A stretch of DNA of 64,000 bases, from positions 62,001-126,000 of the forward strand of contig NZ_NKHL01000121.1 of NCBI RefSeq assembly GCF_002934685.1. The letters run 5' to 3'. Source of the DNA: Pseudomonas bohemica. GTDB taxonomy: Bacteria; Pseudomonadota; Gammaproteobacteria; Pseudomonadales; Pseudomonadaceae. The first letter of the stretch is position 1; each line of letters starts with the position of its first letter. This document shows, piece by piece, positions 34,498 to 43,432 of the stretch. Under the pieces are notes generated by a model. That model was given only the letters and a program-made list of their open reading frames with translations, made no database searches and was not told the DNA's origin. A program made the position numbers and the translations under genes.

Positions 34498-34606
34498 AAG
34501 ACCTGCTACATGCTCCAGGTCATTACAGTTCGCGCTCAAAAACCTTTCCTGACCCATGCCACGTCCCCTAAAGTCCAGCTTCGGATTTTAGCCAGGGATG
34601 TCGGGC

Positions 34607-35476
34607 ATGGATGTTGTACTGGGGCTTTTGGCCGCATTGTTCTGGGGTGGAACAGATTTTCTCGTAGGGCTCAATGCCCGCGCCGTCGGCGTCAAGCGAG
34701 CCGTGTATTTTGGTCAGATGCTCGGCTTTGTGATCATGTGCGCGCTACTGCTTTGTTACCCGAATTTCATTCTCCGATCACTCCTGGCATCGCCCGCGAT
34801 GTGGCTGCTGGGCGTGCTCGCATCTGTATTTACCGTGAGCGGTGCATTGGCGCTATCCAAGGCATTTGCATTGGGCAAAGCCTCTATCGTTGCGCCACTG
34901 GTAACCTCATACGGCGTTTTCACTACCTTGATGTCCTGGCTCAGCGGTGAGCAGATATCGGCGCTTCAACTTCTGCTCATCATCGTTTGTGTTTTCGGAG
35001 TGGTGCTCTCGAGCGTCACCAGCAATGACGACGCGTCGGCAAAGCACCACAACCGTCAGGCGATTCTTTATGCGTTGGGCGCTGCGTTTCTGTACGGTTC
35101 GAGCTTCTGGCTGCAGGGACGATTTACCCTTCCGGCGCTCGGGCCAGTGACGATGCTTTGGCTGGGTTACCTGACCGGCCTGGCTGTGCTATCCGTGATG
35201 GTCTATCGGATCAAGGATGGCATGAAATTTCCACCTGTTCGAAGCGGGATGACGTTGATCGCTGCAAGCCTGCTGAATCTGGGTGGATTTTCAGCTTTCT
35301 CATACGGCGCGATGATGGGATCGGTTTCCGTGGTGACGGTCATCAGCACGCTGTCTGGAGGGATCGCTGCGGTGCTCGGCTATCTGTTCTTCAAAGAGAG
35401 GCTCAGTGCGGTGCAGATTTGTGGCGTGGTGCTGGTTCTGATGGGCGCCGTGGCGTTGCATCTGTATAGCGGTTGA
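34607..35476 (+). CDS. DMT-superfamily (EamA) transporter
   Basis: The 289-residue protein has about ten membrane helices arranged as two EamA repeats (residues about 5-135 and 150-288; GLLAALFWGGTDFLVG and ALGAAFLYGSSFWL mark the repeat starts). It likely moves a small metabolite across the inner membrane. An in-frame ATG at 34598 exists, but the second ATG has AGGGA at a better distance. No neighbour suggests a substrate. Confidence 0.85.
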   Translation: MDVVLGLLAALFWGGTDFLVGLNARAVGVKRAVYFGQMLGFVIMCALLLCYPNFILRSLLASPAMWLLGVLASVFTVSGALALSKAFALGKASIVAPLVTSYGVFTTLMSWLSGEQISALQLLLIIVCVFGVVLSSVTSNDDASAKHHNRQAILYALGAAFLYGSSFWLQGRFTLPALGPVTMLWLGYLTGLAVLSVMVYRIKDGMKFPPVRSGMTLIAASLLNLGGFSAFSYGAMMGSVSVVTVISTLSGGIAAVLGYLFFKERLSAVQICGVVLVLMGAVALHLYSG

Positions 35477-35486
35477 CCGGGCCCAA

Positions 35487-35575
35487 TGTGGAGCGAATTC
35501 ATTCGCGAGATGGCCGTACACCCGATAAACACCTGTCGGATGTGCCGTTGCCCCGCGAATGAATCCGTTCCCACA
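35487..35575. repeat. REP doublet, GTGGAGCGAATTCATTCGCG family
   Basis: TGTGGAGCGAATTCATTCGC and an inverted, diverged CGCGAATGAATCCGTTCCCA copy flank a spacer of about 44 bases. This is a third REP family, between the DMT transporter and the peptidase gene. Confidence 0.75.
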
Positions 35576-35611
35576 GTGGTTCAGCGTTTGCCAGGTACGG
35601 CAGAGGCGTTT

Positions 35612-37438
35612 TCAGCCATCAATCACCTTCCGATAAAACGCCCATTCGGTCTCGAGCGCATGAGCCTGGTTGCTGGCCTTGCGGAAGCCGTGGCGTTCGT
35701 CGGGGTAGAAGTGGCCTTCGGCGGGGATGCCTTTTTCCACCAGCGCGGCGAGCATGTCGCGGGTTTGGGCGGGAACGACCACGGCGTCGAGTTCGCCCTG
35801 GAAGAAGATCACCGGAACCTTGATCTGCTCGGCATGCAACAACGGCGTGCGCTCGCGGTAACGGGCCACGTCGATGTCCGGGTCGCCGATCAGCCAGTCC
35901 AGGTAATCGGCCTCGAACTTGTGTGTTGCCTCGGCCAGCGCCAATGGATCGCTGACGCCATACAAGCTCGCGCCGCCACGGAACACGTCCTTGAACGCCA
36001 GCGCACACAAGGTCGTGTAGCCCCCCGCGCTGCCGCCGCGGATGAAAGCCTTGCTCGGGTCGATAAGGCCCTGATTGCCCAGGTAATCGACCACCGCGCA
36101 GGCGTCTTCGACGTCGACCACGCCCCACTCCAGAAACAGCGCCTGCCGATACGCGCGACCATAACCGGTGCTGCCTCGGTAGTTGAGGTCAGCGACCGCG
36201 AAGCCACGTTGTGTCCAGAACTGGATACGCGGGTCGAGCACCGGGTAGCAAGCCGATGTCGGGCCTCCGTGAATGAACACCACCAGCGGCGGCTTTTCGT
36301 CGCCGTTCATGGCCGGGTAGAAATAGCCGTGTGCCTCGCCCGAACCGCTGGGATAGCGCAGAGTTTGTGGGCGGCTTATGCGTTCGGCGGGCAAGGGCGC
36401 AACGCCCCCGGCCAGCACTTGAACACTTTTGTCCGAGCGATTGATTGCCAACACCGCGGACGGGCGGGTGGCAGAAGCAGCGATGCAATAAATGTACTGA
36501 TCATCCAGCGCGAGGCTGCGGAAACGGCTGTATTCGCCGCTGAAATCTTCCACCGAGCCGTCGGATCCGCGCACCGCCAATACACCCATGCCGTTTTCCG
36601 ACCAACTGGCCAGATAAGCGCCGTCATTCAGCGGCAACCAGCTGGAGCCGCCCAGTTGCCATGGCGCGGGAGCGTGATCGGCTTTGGCTGCGGGCAATGC
36701 TTCGAAGCCCTCCAGCGTCTCAACCCACGGCTGCCAGAACCCCGCGCGATCGGTCAGGCAATAAAGACGACCCTGCGCATCGAAGCGCGGTTGTTGCAGC
36801 GCCTCCAGCCCCAGCCCTCCGGCCAGGCAGTGCGCGCGACCCCAGGTGGCATCGGGCAGGCGCTCGACGCTCAGCAATCGGGTCGATGTCCACGGCTGAT
36901 GCGGGCGCCACCATTCGACCCATACCAACCGATTGCCGTCGAGGCTCAAAGTAGGGGATGCATAGAAATCGGCGCCCTCGGCCAGCACATTGCGCCGGCT
37001 ATCCACCAGATCGATCGCGACCAGGCGATGAACGTCTTTGTCCTCCTCGACCGCCAGAATCTGCCCATGCGCATACCGGACATCTCCATAGCGTTTGTCG
37101 CCTTGGGTCAGGGCTCGCGGGGCGCTGGCGTCGAAAGGTTGAAGGTGGATCTGTTGATCGGTTTCGTTGACGAACGCTACGGCGTCGTCGGTCAGGCAGA
37201 ACGAGCCGCCGCCGTATTCGTAGACCCGGCTGCGGACGCTGAAACCGTCCGGGGTCAGGCATGTAGTTGCGCCATTGCTCCAGCGCCAGATGCGCGACGC
37301 CGCGTCCTGCGGGCGAAATTCATTCCAGAAAAGCCCAGCAGGACTGACGCTCAATTCTGCGAAATCGACGCCTGCCGCCACAGCCTGGGTGGCAGAGAAC
37401 AGATCAGGATTTTGCGATGAGGCGAGAGTTTCGTTCAT
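35612..37438 (-). CDS. S9 family prolyl oligopeptidase-type peptidase of the pqq cluster
   Basis: The 608-residue protein has an N-terminal beta-propeller and a C-terminal alpha/beta hydrolase. The catalytic serine is in RGGSAGGYTT, the Asp in GELDAVVVP and the His in DERHGFRK. S9 peptidases at this position are called PqqM in P. fluorescens; a role in trimming the PqqA-derived peptide is possible but unproven. It overlaps the end of pqqE by 35 bases and is the last gene of the pqq unit. No signal peptide is seen, so it should be cytosolic. An open frame starts 36 bases earlier; ATG 37438 (MNETLAS) is preferred. Confidence 0.88.
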   Translation of the reverse strand: MNETLASSQNPDLFSATQAVAAGVDFAELSVSPAGLFWNEFRPQDAASRIWRWSNGATTCLTPDGFSVRSRVYEYGGGSFCLTDDAVAFVNETDQQIHLQPFDASAPRALTQGDKRYGDVRYAHGQILAVEEDKDVHRLVAIDLVDSRRNVLAEGADFYASPTLSLDGNRLVWVEWWRPHQPWTSTRLLSVERLPDATWGRAHCLAGGLGLEALQQPRFDAQGRLYCLTDRAGFWQPWVETLEGFEALPAAKADHAPAPWQLGGSSWLPLNDGAYLASWSENGMGVLAVRGSDGSVEDFSGEYSRFRSLALDDQYIYCIAASATRPSAVLAINRSDKSVQVLAGGVAPLPAERISRPQTLRYPSGSGEAHGYFYPAMNGDEKPPLVVFIHGGPTSACYPVLDPRIQFWTQRGFAVADLNYRGSTGYGRAYRQALFLEWGVVDVEDACAVVDYLGNQGLIDPSKAFIRGGSAGGYTTLCALAFKDVFRGGASLYGVSDPLALAEATHKFEADYLDWLIGDPDIDVARYRERTPLLHAEQIKVPVIFFQGELDAVVVPAQTRDMLAALVEKGIPAEGHFYPDERHGFRKASNQAHALETEWAFYRKVIDG

Positions 37439-38606
37439 TGCGGAAGGCCAGTTGCTCGATGGTCTGGCTAGCATACTCGGCTTCGTCGCGCGCTTGGGTG
37501 ATCAGGCTGTGTTGCGGCGACTTGCTGCACACCGGGTCCGCGTTGCTGGCATCACCCGTGAGCATGAAAGCCTGACAGCGGCAGCCGCCGAAGTCCTTTT
37601 CCTTCTCGTCGCAGGAACGACAAGGCTCGGGCATCCATTCATACCCTCGAAAGCGATTGAAGCCGAACGATTCGTACCAGATGTGCTGCATGCTGTGATC
37701 GCGCACGTTGGGAAACTGAATCGGCATTTGCCGCGCGCCATGGCAGGGCAGGGCGGTGCCATCCGGCGTAACGGTCAGGAACAGATTGCCCCAGCCGTTC
37801 ATGCAGGCTTTTGGTCGTTCTTCGTAATAATCGGGCGTGACGAAGATCAATTTGACCGGGTGATTTTCGGCCGCCAGCTTGACGCGGTACTCGTTGGTGA
37901 CGCGCTCGGCACGTACCAGTTGATCCCTGGTCGGTAGCAAACCAACGCGGTTCAAGTGCGCCCAGCCGTAGAACTGGCAGGTGGCCAACTCGACGAAATC
38001 CGCTTCCAGCGCCACGCACAGCTCGATGATCTTGTCGATCTTGTCGATGTTGTGCCGGTGAGTCACAAAGTTGAGCACCATCGGATATCCGTGCTTTTTC
38101 ACCGCACGGGCCATTTCCAGCTTCTGCGCGAAGGCTTTTTTCGAGCCTGCAAGCATGTTGTTCACCTGCTCATCGCTGGCTTGAAAGCTGATCTGGATAT
38201 GGTCCAGGCCCGCCTCCTTGAAGTCGATGATCTTTTGCTCGGTCAGGCCGATGCCAGAGGTGATCAGATTGGTGTAGAAGCCCAATCGCCGGGCCTCGGC
38301 GATCAATTCAGCCAAGTCCTGACGTACCAGAGGTTCGCCACCGGAAAAGCCGATCTGTGCGGCGCCCATCTGCCGCGCTTCGGCCATCACCTTGAACCAT
38401 TGTTCGGTGGTCAGTTCCTGGCCCTGTTTGGCGAAGTCCAACGGGTTGGAGCAATAGGGGCACTGCAGCGGGCAGCGATAAGTCAGCTCGGCGAGCAGCC
38501 ACAGTGGCAGGCCGACGGCAGGTGTCGGTGGAATCTGGACCTTGGGCTCGGTCACCGCTGATTCATTGGCCGGAGCTAGCGGCAAGTTCGATCCAGTGTT
38601 CAGCAC
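37404..38606 (-). CDS. pqqE: PQQ biosynthesis radical SAM enzyme PqqE
   Basis: PqqE links Glu and Tyr of the PqqA peptide by a C-C bond, the first chemical step of PQQ synthesis. The radical-SAM CxxxCxxC is LTYRCPLQCPYCSNPLDF, followed by GFSGGEP. The C-terminal SPASM cluster residues appear in the CHGARQMP, EPCRSCDEKEKDFGGCRCQAF block. The start is chosen as GTG 38606 because GGAGGT lies six bases upstream and the resulting MLNTGSNLPLAPA... resembles other Pseudomonas PqqE; GTG 38555 is the alternative. The gene overlaps pqqD by 44 bases. Product is 400 residues. Confidence 0.93.
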   Translation of the reverse strand: MLNTGSNLPLAPANESAVTEPKVQIPPTPAVGLPLWLLAELTYRCPLQCPYCSNPLDFAKQGQELTTEQWFKVMAEARQMGAAQIGFSGGEPLVRQDLAELIAEARRLGFYTNLITSGIGLTEQKIIDFKEAGLDHIQISFQASDEQVNNMLAGSKKAFAQKLEMARAVKKHGYPMVLNFVTHRHNIDKIDKIIELCVALEADFVELATCQFYGWAHLNRVGLLPTRDQLVRAERVTNEYRVKLAAENHPVKLIFVTPDYYEERPKACMNGWGNLFLTVTPDGTALPCHGARQMPIQFPNVRDHSMQHIWYESFGFNRFRGYEWMPEPCRSCDEKEKDFGGCRCQAFMLTGDASNADPVCSKSPQHSLITQARDEAEYASQTIEQLAFRNERNSRLIAKS

Positions 38607-38853
38607 GTGCGACCTCCATGAATTGCTCGACATCGGTGCCGAGCTCGGGAACGCCGGGAAATTTCTCGTCAAGCGCTGTGATGATCTCGCCGACGCTGCG
38701 CTGACCGTCGACCAAACCGCCAATCGCGCTTGCGCTTTCGTTGAGCTTGATCATGCCTTCCGGATAGAGCAACACATGGCCATTCTGCGCAGGCTCAAAC
38801 TGGAAGCGATAACCCCGGCGCCAGCTCGGCACCTGTTCACGATTGAAGCTCAT
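38563..38853 (-). CDS. pqqD: PQQ biosynthesis peptide chaperone PqqD
   Basis: The 96-residue PqqD is the RiPP recognition element that delivers the PqqA precursor to PqqE. YPEGMIKLNESASAIGGLVDGQRSVGEI is the family core. Its start overlaps the pqqC stop in ATGA fashion. Confidence 0.94.
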   Translation of the reverse strand: MSFNREQVPSWRRGYRFQFEPAQNGHVLLYPEGMIKLNESASAIGGLVDGQRSVGEIITALDEKFPGVPELGTDVEQFMEVARAEHWIELAASSGQ

Positions 38854-39605
38854 AGGGCGATTCCTTTATGCCAGACGCGTTGGTCGGTGACGCTGTGGTA
38901 AGGCGGACGGTTCAGCTCGTAGGCCATGCTCATGGCGTCCAGCATGCTCCACAGAATGTCGAGTTTGAACTGCAGGATTTCCAGCATGCGCTGCTGGCCT
39001 TCCCAGGTGGTGTAGTGCTGCAGCGTGATGGCCAGACCGTGCTCGACGTCGCGCCGTGCCTGGCCCAGACGGGTGCGGAAATATTCATAGCCCGCCGCGT
39101 CGATCCACGGGTAATGCTGCGGCCAGCTATCCAGACGCGACTGGTGGATCTGCGGCGCGAACAATTCGGTCAGCGAACTGCTGGCAGCTTCCTGCCAGTT
39201 GGCGCGCCGAGCGAAATTCACATAAGCATCGACGGCGAATCGTACGCCCGGCAGTACCAATTCCTGCGAACGCAGTTGATCTGGATCCAGTCCCACGGCC
39301 TGACCCAGACGCAACCAGGCTTCGATCCCGCCATCTTCTCCGGGTGCGCCGTCATGATCGAGCAGGCGTTGAATCCACTCGCGACGGATTTCACGGTCCG
39401 GGCAGTTGGCCAGGATCGCAGCGTCTTTCAGCGGAATATTGACCTGGTAATAGAAGCGATTGGCGACCCACCCCTGAATCTGTTCACGAGTCGCGCGGCC
39501 TTCATACATCGCCACATGAAAGGGGTGATAGATGTGGTAATACGCGCCCTTGGCACGCAGCGCCTGTTCGAATTCAGCGGGGGGCAGCGCAGCACGTTCG
39601 CTCAT
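38850..39605 (-). CDS. pqqC: Pyrroloquinoline-quinone synthase PqqC
   Basis: The 251-residue cofactor-free oxidase carries out the final ring closure and oxidation to PQQ. The heme-oxygenase-like helical bundle shows AYYHIYHPFHVAMYEGRATREQIQGWVANRFYYQ, LGQAVG and the FRTRLGQARRDVEHGL block. AAGGAG precedes the ATG. Operon order pqqA-B-C-D-E is intact. Confidence 0.96.
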   Translation of the reverse strand: MSERAALPPAEFEQALRAKGAYYHIYHPFHVAMYEGRATREQIQGWVANRFYYQVNIPLKDAAILANCPDREIRREWIQRLLDHDGAPGEDGGIEAWLRLGQAVGLDPDQLRSQELVLPGVRFAVDAYVNFARRANWQEAASSSLTELFAPQIHQSRLDSWPQHYPWIDAAGYEYFRTRLGQARRDVEHGLAITLQHYTTWEGQQRMLEILQFKLDILWSMLDAMSMAYELNRPPYHSVTDQRVWHKGIAL

Positions 39606-39614
39606 GTTGGCTCC

Positions 39615-40526
39615 TTAAAGTTCGATGCTCATGCCATCAAAGGCCACTTCAACGTCACGGCGGGCCAGCTCGGCGCGCTCGGCGGAGCCTTCATCGAGAA
39701 TCGGGTTGGTGTTGTTGATGTGGATGAGCACCTTGCGTTGTCTGGGCAGTTTTTCCAGCACTTCCAGCATGCCGCCGGGGCCGTTCTGCGCCAGATGACC
39801 CATCTCGGTGCCGGTGCGGGTTCCCACACCTCGGCGCTTCATCTCGTCGTCATCCCACAGGGTGCCGTCCACCAACAGACAGTCGGCGCCGCTCATTTTC
39901 TCCATGAGGGTGTCATCGACTTTGCCCAGGCCCGGCGCGTAAAACAGTCTGCCGCCGGTGTGAGTGTCTTCGACCATCAGCCCGATGTTGTCGCCCGGGT
40001 GCGGGTCGAATCGGTGCGGCGAGTAGGGCGGTGCCGCGCTGCGCAGTGGAAAAGGCGTAAAGCGCAGATTCGGACAGGCCGGGATCACGAAACTGCCCTC
40101 CAATTCGATGCGATTCCAGACCAGGCCGCCGTTCCAGTGCTTGAGCATGTTGAACAGCGGGAAACCGGTGCTCAGGTCTTCATAGACCATGTCTGTGCAC
40201 CAGACCTGATGCGGGCAGCCTTCGCGCAGGCTCAGCAGGCCCGTGGTGTGGTCGATCTGGCTGTCCATCAGAATGATCGCGCTGATGCCGGTGTCACGCA
40301 GGCCGCGATTGGGCTGCATGGGCGCGAAGCCTTGCAGTTGAGCGCGGATGTCCGGGGAGGCATTGCACAAGACCCAGTTCACGCCGTCGTCTGATAAGGC
40401 GATGGACGACTGAGTGCGAGCCTGGGCCCTCAAGCTGCCGTCGCGAAAGCCCGCGCAGTTGACGCAGTTGCAGTTCCACTGAGGAAAACCGCCGCCCGCA
40501 GCCGAGCCGAGAATCTGGATGTGCAT
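39615..40526 (-). CDS. pqqB: PQQ biosynthesis protein PqqB
   Basis: The 303-residue metallo-beta-lactamase-fold protein starts with HIQILGSAAGGGFPQWNCNC and has a D-H-T-type loop (SQIDHTTGLLSLRE). PqqB is proposed to be an iron-dependent hydroxylase of the Glu-Tyr intermediate. GGAG precedes the ATG at six bases. It lies downstream of a terminator after pqqA, so it is expressed at a reduced level from the same promoter or from its own. Confidence 0.95.
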   Translation of the reverse strand: MHIQILGSAAGGGFPQWNCNCVNCAGFRDGSLRAQARTQSSIALSDDGVNWVLCNASPDIRAQLQGFAPMQPNRGLRDTGISAIILMDSQIDHTTGLLSLREGCPHQVWCTDMVYEDLSTGFPLFNMLKHWNGGLVWNRIELEGSFVIPACPNLRFTPFPLRSAAPPYSPHRFDPHPGDNIGLMVEDTHTGGRLFYAPGLGKVDDTLMEKMSGADCLLVDGTLWDDDEMKRRGVGTRTGTEMGHLAQNGPGGMLEVLEKLPRQRKVLIHINNTNPILDEGSAERAELARRDVEVAFDGMSIEL

Positions 40527-40603
40527 GTGTACTCCGTACTGAATGGGGCAATGATGCCCAACGTCCGCCAGAACGCCGCGCTTCGAAATCTTTGAGCCTT
40601 TAA

Positions 40604-40632
40604 CAAAAAAGCCCCGGCGAACCGAGGCTTTT
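40604..40632 (-). terminator. Intrinsic terminator between pqqA and pqqB
   Basis: On the minus strand AAAAGCCTCGG-TTCG-CCGGGGCTTTT with one wobble is followed by TTTTTT. It lies 14 bases after the pqqA stop and would favour a short, abundant pqqA message. Confidence 0.82.
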
Positions 40633-40645
40633 CACCGCGCAGAAA

Positions 40646-40720
40646 TCAACGGCTTGCGAAGTACATGGTGACTTCAAAGCCGATACGCAGATCGGTGTAA
40701 GCAGGTTTAGTCCACGACAT
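40646..40720 (-). CDS. pqqA: PQQ precursor peptide PqqA
   Basis: A 24-residue peptide, [20 protein letters not shown] and then FASR. Glu16 and Tyr20 are the residues that become PQQ. AAGGAG precedes the ATG by seven bases. It lies between pqqF and pqqB, with a terminator after it. Confidence 0.97.
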
Positions 40721-40876
40721 AGGAGACTCCTTCTGGGTTAGTGCAGCGGTGGGTGAGTACATCTTTAGTACACCTGCGAGAGGAGACGTTCAAATGCTTA
40801 GGTGGCTATGTTACTAAAAATATCCTGCGCCCAAAGGTGAAATATCGGATAAAGCTTTTTGCATTTGCGGCAATGA

Positions 40877-43345
40877 TCATTGGCTTGGAGGGGCCGATCC
40901 GCCTGGGCTAGAGCGATTGGACAGGCATAGCACCGAGGTTTGGTGTAGCGCTACCCGGGTGGCTGCGTCGCGCAGCCGATCACGATGAAGACGTGCCAAG
41001 GAATGTTGCAGATGGGCGGTATAGTCTGTCGAATGGCCTGCTAGGTGAGCCTGCCAGAGCATTTCAGCAGCCTGCTGAGTGTCCATGGTTGCCGGGTCCA
41101 GCTGGCTTTGCAGCGCCGATAGCTGCGACGGAATATCGGCTTGTTCGATCAACGTTGGCAGCGTTTCCGTGAATGCTTTGATGTGTTCGACCAACTGCTC
41201 TGCAGTAGCGCTGGGCGACTGCACGCCGAAAAGTATCCCTCCATGCCCGGCAATTTGTCGGAAACCGCTGAATACTGCGTAGCCCAACTGCAGATCGACT
41301 CGAAGACGTTGATAGAACGGCGCCTGGACCAAGTGTGCAAAGAATCGCCACATCGCCTCGTCCTCGACGCTTTTCGAGGGTGCCAGGTAAAACAGCAGCA
41401 CAGCACTTTCGGACGATTCTGACGGCTCGATTGCCCAGCGTTGCGCGTCCGTCTGTATGCGAGTCTGAGGCTGTTTTTCGGCAGCTGCGCCGGGCGCGTC
41501 GCATAGGGCGTGAGCCAGAGCCGATTGACTGTCGCTCGGGAAGCCGATCGCAAAGCCGACCCAGAGCGCCGTCGCCCAAATCGTTTGCAGATCGTTGGTT
41601 TCCGACCTGGCCAAATTGTTCAAGAAATGATCAGGCAGTGTCTGAAGCAGTCGACGGATCGGGATTGGTGCAGGCCCGGTGTCTGGCTGCCCGTAGCGCG
41701 CCAGCCTTTGGCTGTCGGGATGGCTAAGCAGTTTTAATGCCTGTTCAACGACGGCGGGAATCGGTTCAGCCAGACCGCTTACCTTCAGCTGCCACTGGTT
41801 GCCATAAGCGCTGAATGCCAGCGTTACACCGGCTTGTTGGGCGTCAGCACTCAGCGTCTTTAGGCTGTCGTTGAGCATCAGGTGAAGTTTTGGCTGTGGG
41901 GCGTGGAGGGTCCAGCTCAGGTAAAGCGCGGCCTCGCCGGTGGCTGGCAGGCTATCGCTGAATGTCAGCGAGGGCGGCCGTGGCACCTGTATGACGGCGA
42001 GTTGAGGTGGGCGTAGAAACGGATTGGCTGGGGGCAGGCGCCAATCACTGTCGGCAAAGTCGCTTTTCGGGGAGTCGAGCAATGGCTGGAGCAGCGATTG
42101 TGGCGTGAGGGTGTCGAGCAGGGCATCGAGTGCGCGAATCGCCTGCTCCGACAGGCCCGGCGCGCTTGTCTCTGCGCTGTAGTGGCGAGCCAAGGCCAGG
42201 GCGCCGAGGACTGCGAGTCGGCGCTTTTCGAGCAGGACGTATTCGTCGAGCAGTTGACGGTAGTGGGTTTTGAAGAAGGTCAGCCAGTTGAAGATCAGGC
42301 TTGAGATCTGTCCTGCCTGATCTGACGTCATCGCGGGCAGGCGCGCTCCTACAGTTAAGTGCGGTTCTTCTGTAGAAGCGCGCTTGCCCGCGATGGCCTG
42401 CGTAAGAACAACCTCAATCCCAAACAAAACCTGCCCGGCAAACTCATACAACACTTCAGCCTTGAGCGACTCAATCAACTCGCGATCACGCAACTGCGCG
42501 ACCAACCCGCCGGCCTGTGTGTTGTTCATCCAGGTGCAGAGGAATACTGCGGCCTGGTCATGCCCGGATGGCAGCCCTTCGCACGGGAAAATCAGATGTA
42601 TCCGACGCTGACTGGTCTCTGCATCGTATACGCCACACTTATCCACAAGCGCCGGCGGTTTCAGTTGTTCGACCTTACAACCTTTAGCGAAATAGCCGCC
42701 AAATACGGTCGCTAATGCCTGCAGCTCATCCAGCGTCTGTGGTCCGGTCAAACTCAAGGTCATCTGACCCGCTTGATAGAAAGTCCGGTAAAAGTCCTGC
42801 AACGCCTGCTGAAAAGCCGGACGCAGAACCGGCAGGCTGAACCGATTGCCCGCATGAAACCAGCGCAGAGGATGTAACGCCGATAGCGGCTGAAGGCGTT
42901 TCAACTGTTCGCGTGAGGCATCGTCGCGCAACCAGGCAATGAACTCGGCATGCAGCACCTCACGCTCGCGCAATTGATCGGCCTGGGTCATACGCGGATG
43001 CGCGAGCATTTCACACAAACGCTCCAGCCCTCCTGCAAATACAGGCGGGGCCAGTTCGAAAAAGAAATCCGTGACGCGCTCGCGAGTGCTGGCGTTGACC
43101 TGTCCGCCGTGGCGTTGGACGTAGGTCATCAGGTTCTCGTCTGCAGCAAAGCGCTCAGTGCCGCGAAAGAAAAGGTGTTCAAGGAAGTGCGCCAGTCCTG
43201 GCCACCGGGCAGACACATCATGACTCCCCGCCGCCACCCGCAATGCCGCCGCACAGCGCTTGAGCCTTGGCACCGAGCAGAGCACAACGTGCAAGCCATT
43301 GGGCAAGGTCAGAGAGCGATGGGTAATTGAATCGGGCGCACACAT
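40877..43345 (-). CDS. pqqF: PqqF, M16 metallopeptidase of PQQ biosynthesis (with internal REP doublet)
   Basis: The 822-residue protein has the inverted zinc motif HFLEH at residues 53-57, as in insulinase-family PqqF; it is thought to release or trim the PqqA peptide. Residues about 318-339 (AIAGKRASTEEPHLTVGARLPAM) are encoded by an inverted REP pair and look like a recent in-frame insertion. The stretch following it (SLIFNWLTFFKTHYRQLLDEYVLLEKRRLA) resumes the family pattern. The ATG at 43345 has GGAAA upstream. Its gene precedes pqqA, matching P. fluorescens pqqFABCDE. Confidence 0.92.
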   Translation of the reverse strand: MCAPDSITHRSLTLPNGLHVVLCSVPRLKRCAAALRVAAGSHDVSARWPGLAHFLEHLFFRGTERFAADENLMTYVQRHGGQVNASTRERVTDFFFELAPPVFAGGLERLCEMLAHPRMTQADQLREREVLHAEFIAWLRDDASREQLKRLQPLSALHPLRWFHAGNRFSLPVLRPAFQQALQDFYRTFYQAGQMTLSLTGPQTLDELQALATVFGGYFAKGCKVEQLKPPALVDKCGVYDAETSQRRIHLIFPCEGLPSGHDQAAVFLCTWMNNTQAGGLVAQLRDRELIESLKAEVLYEFAGQVLFGIEVVLTQAIAGKRASTEEPHLTVGARLPAMTSDQAGQISSLIFNWLTFFKTHYRQLLDEYVLLEKRRLAVLGALALARHYSAETSAPGLSEQAIRALDALLDTLTPQSLLQPLLDSPKSDFADSDWRLPPANPFLRPPQLAVIQVPRPPSLTFSDSLPATGEAALYLSWTLHAPQPKLHLMLNDSLKTLSADAQQAGVTLAFSAYGNQWQLKVSGLAEPIPAVVEQALKLLSHPDSQRLARYGQPDTGPAPIPIRRLLQTLPDHFLNNLARSETNDLQTIWATALWVGFAIGFPSDSQSALAHALCDAPGAAAEKQPQTRIQTDAQRWAIEPSESSESAVLLFYLAPSKSVEDEAMWRFFAHLVQAPFYQRLRVDLQLGYAVFSGFRQIAGHGGILFGVQSPSATAEQLVEHIKAFTETLPTLIEQADIPSQLSALQSQLDPATMDTQQAAEMLWQAHLAGHSTDYTAHLQHSLARLHRDRLRDAATRVALHQTSVLCLSNRSSPGGSAPPSQ
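42330..42394. repeat. REP doublet inside the pqqF coding sequence
   Basis: ATCGCGGGCAGGCGCGCTCC (left) and GAAGCGCGCTTGCCCGCGAT (right) form an inverted pair with a short spacer. It lies wholly within pqqF and keeps the reading frame. All other copies in the window are between genes. Confidence 0.9.
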
Positions 43346-43432
43346 GACGATTTCCGCGAAGGTGTGGGAAAGTGACTGGTCATGCTATCGGATTACCGGA
43401 ATTGTGGTGTAGGACCGTGCGCATTTGGCAGA

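Noticed and set aside
35486..37420. Plus-strand open frame of 644 codons over the S9 peptidase
   Set aside because: It is antisense to a peptidase with a complete catalytic triad and begins inside a REP element.
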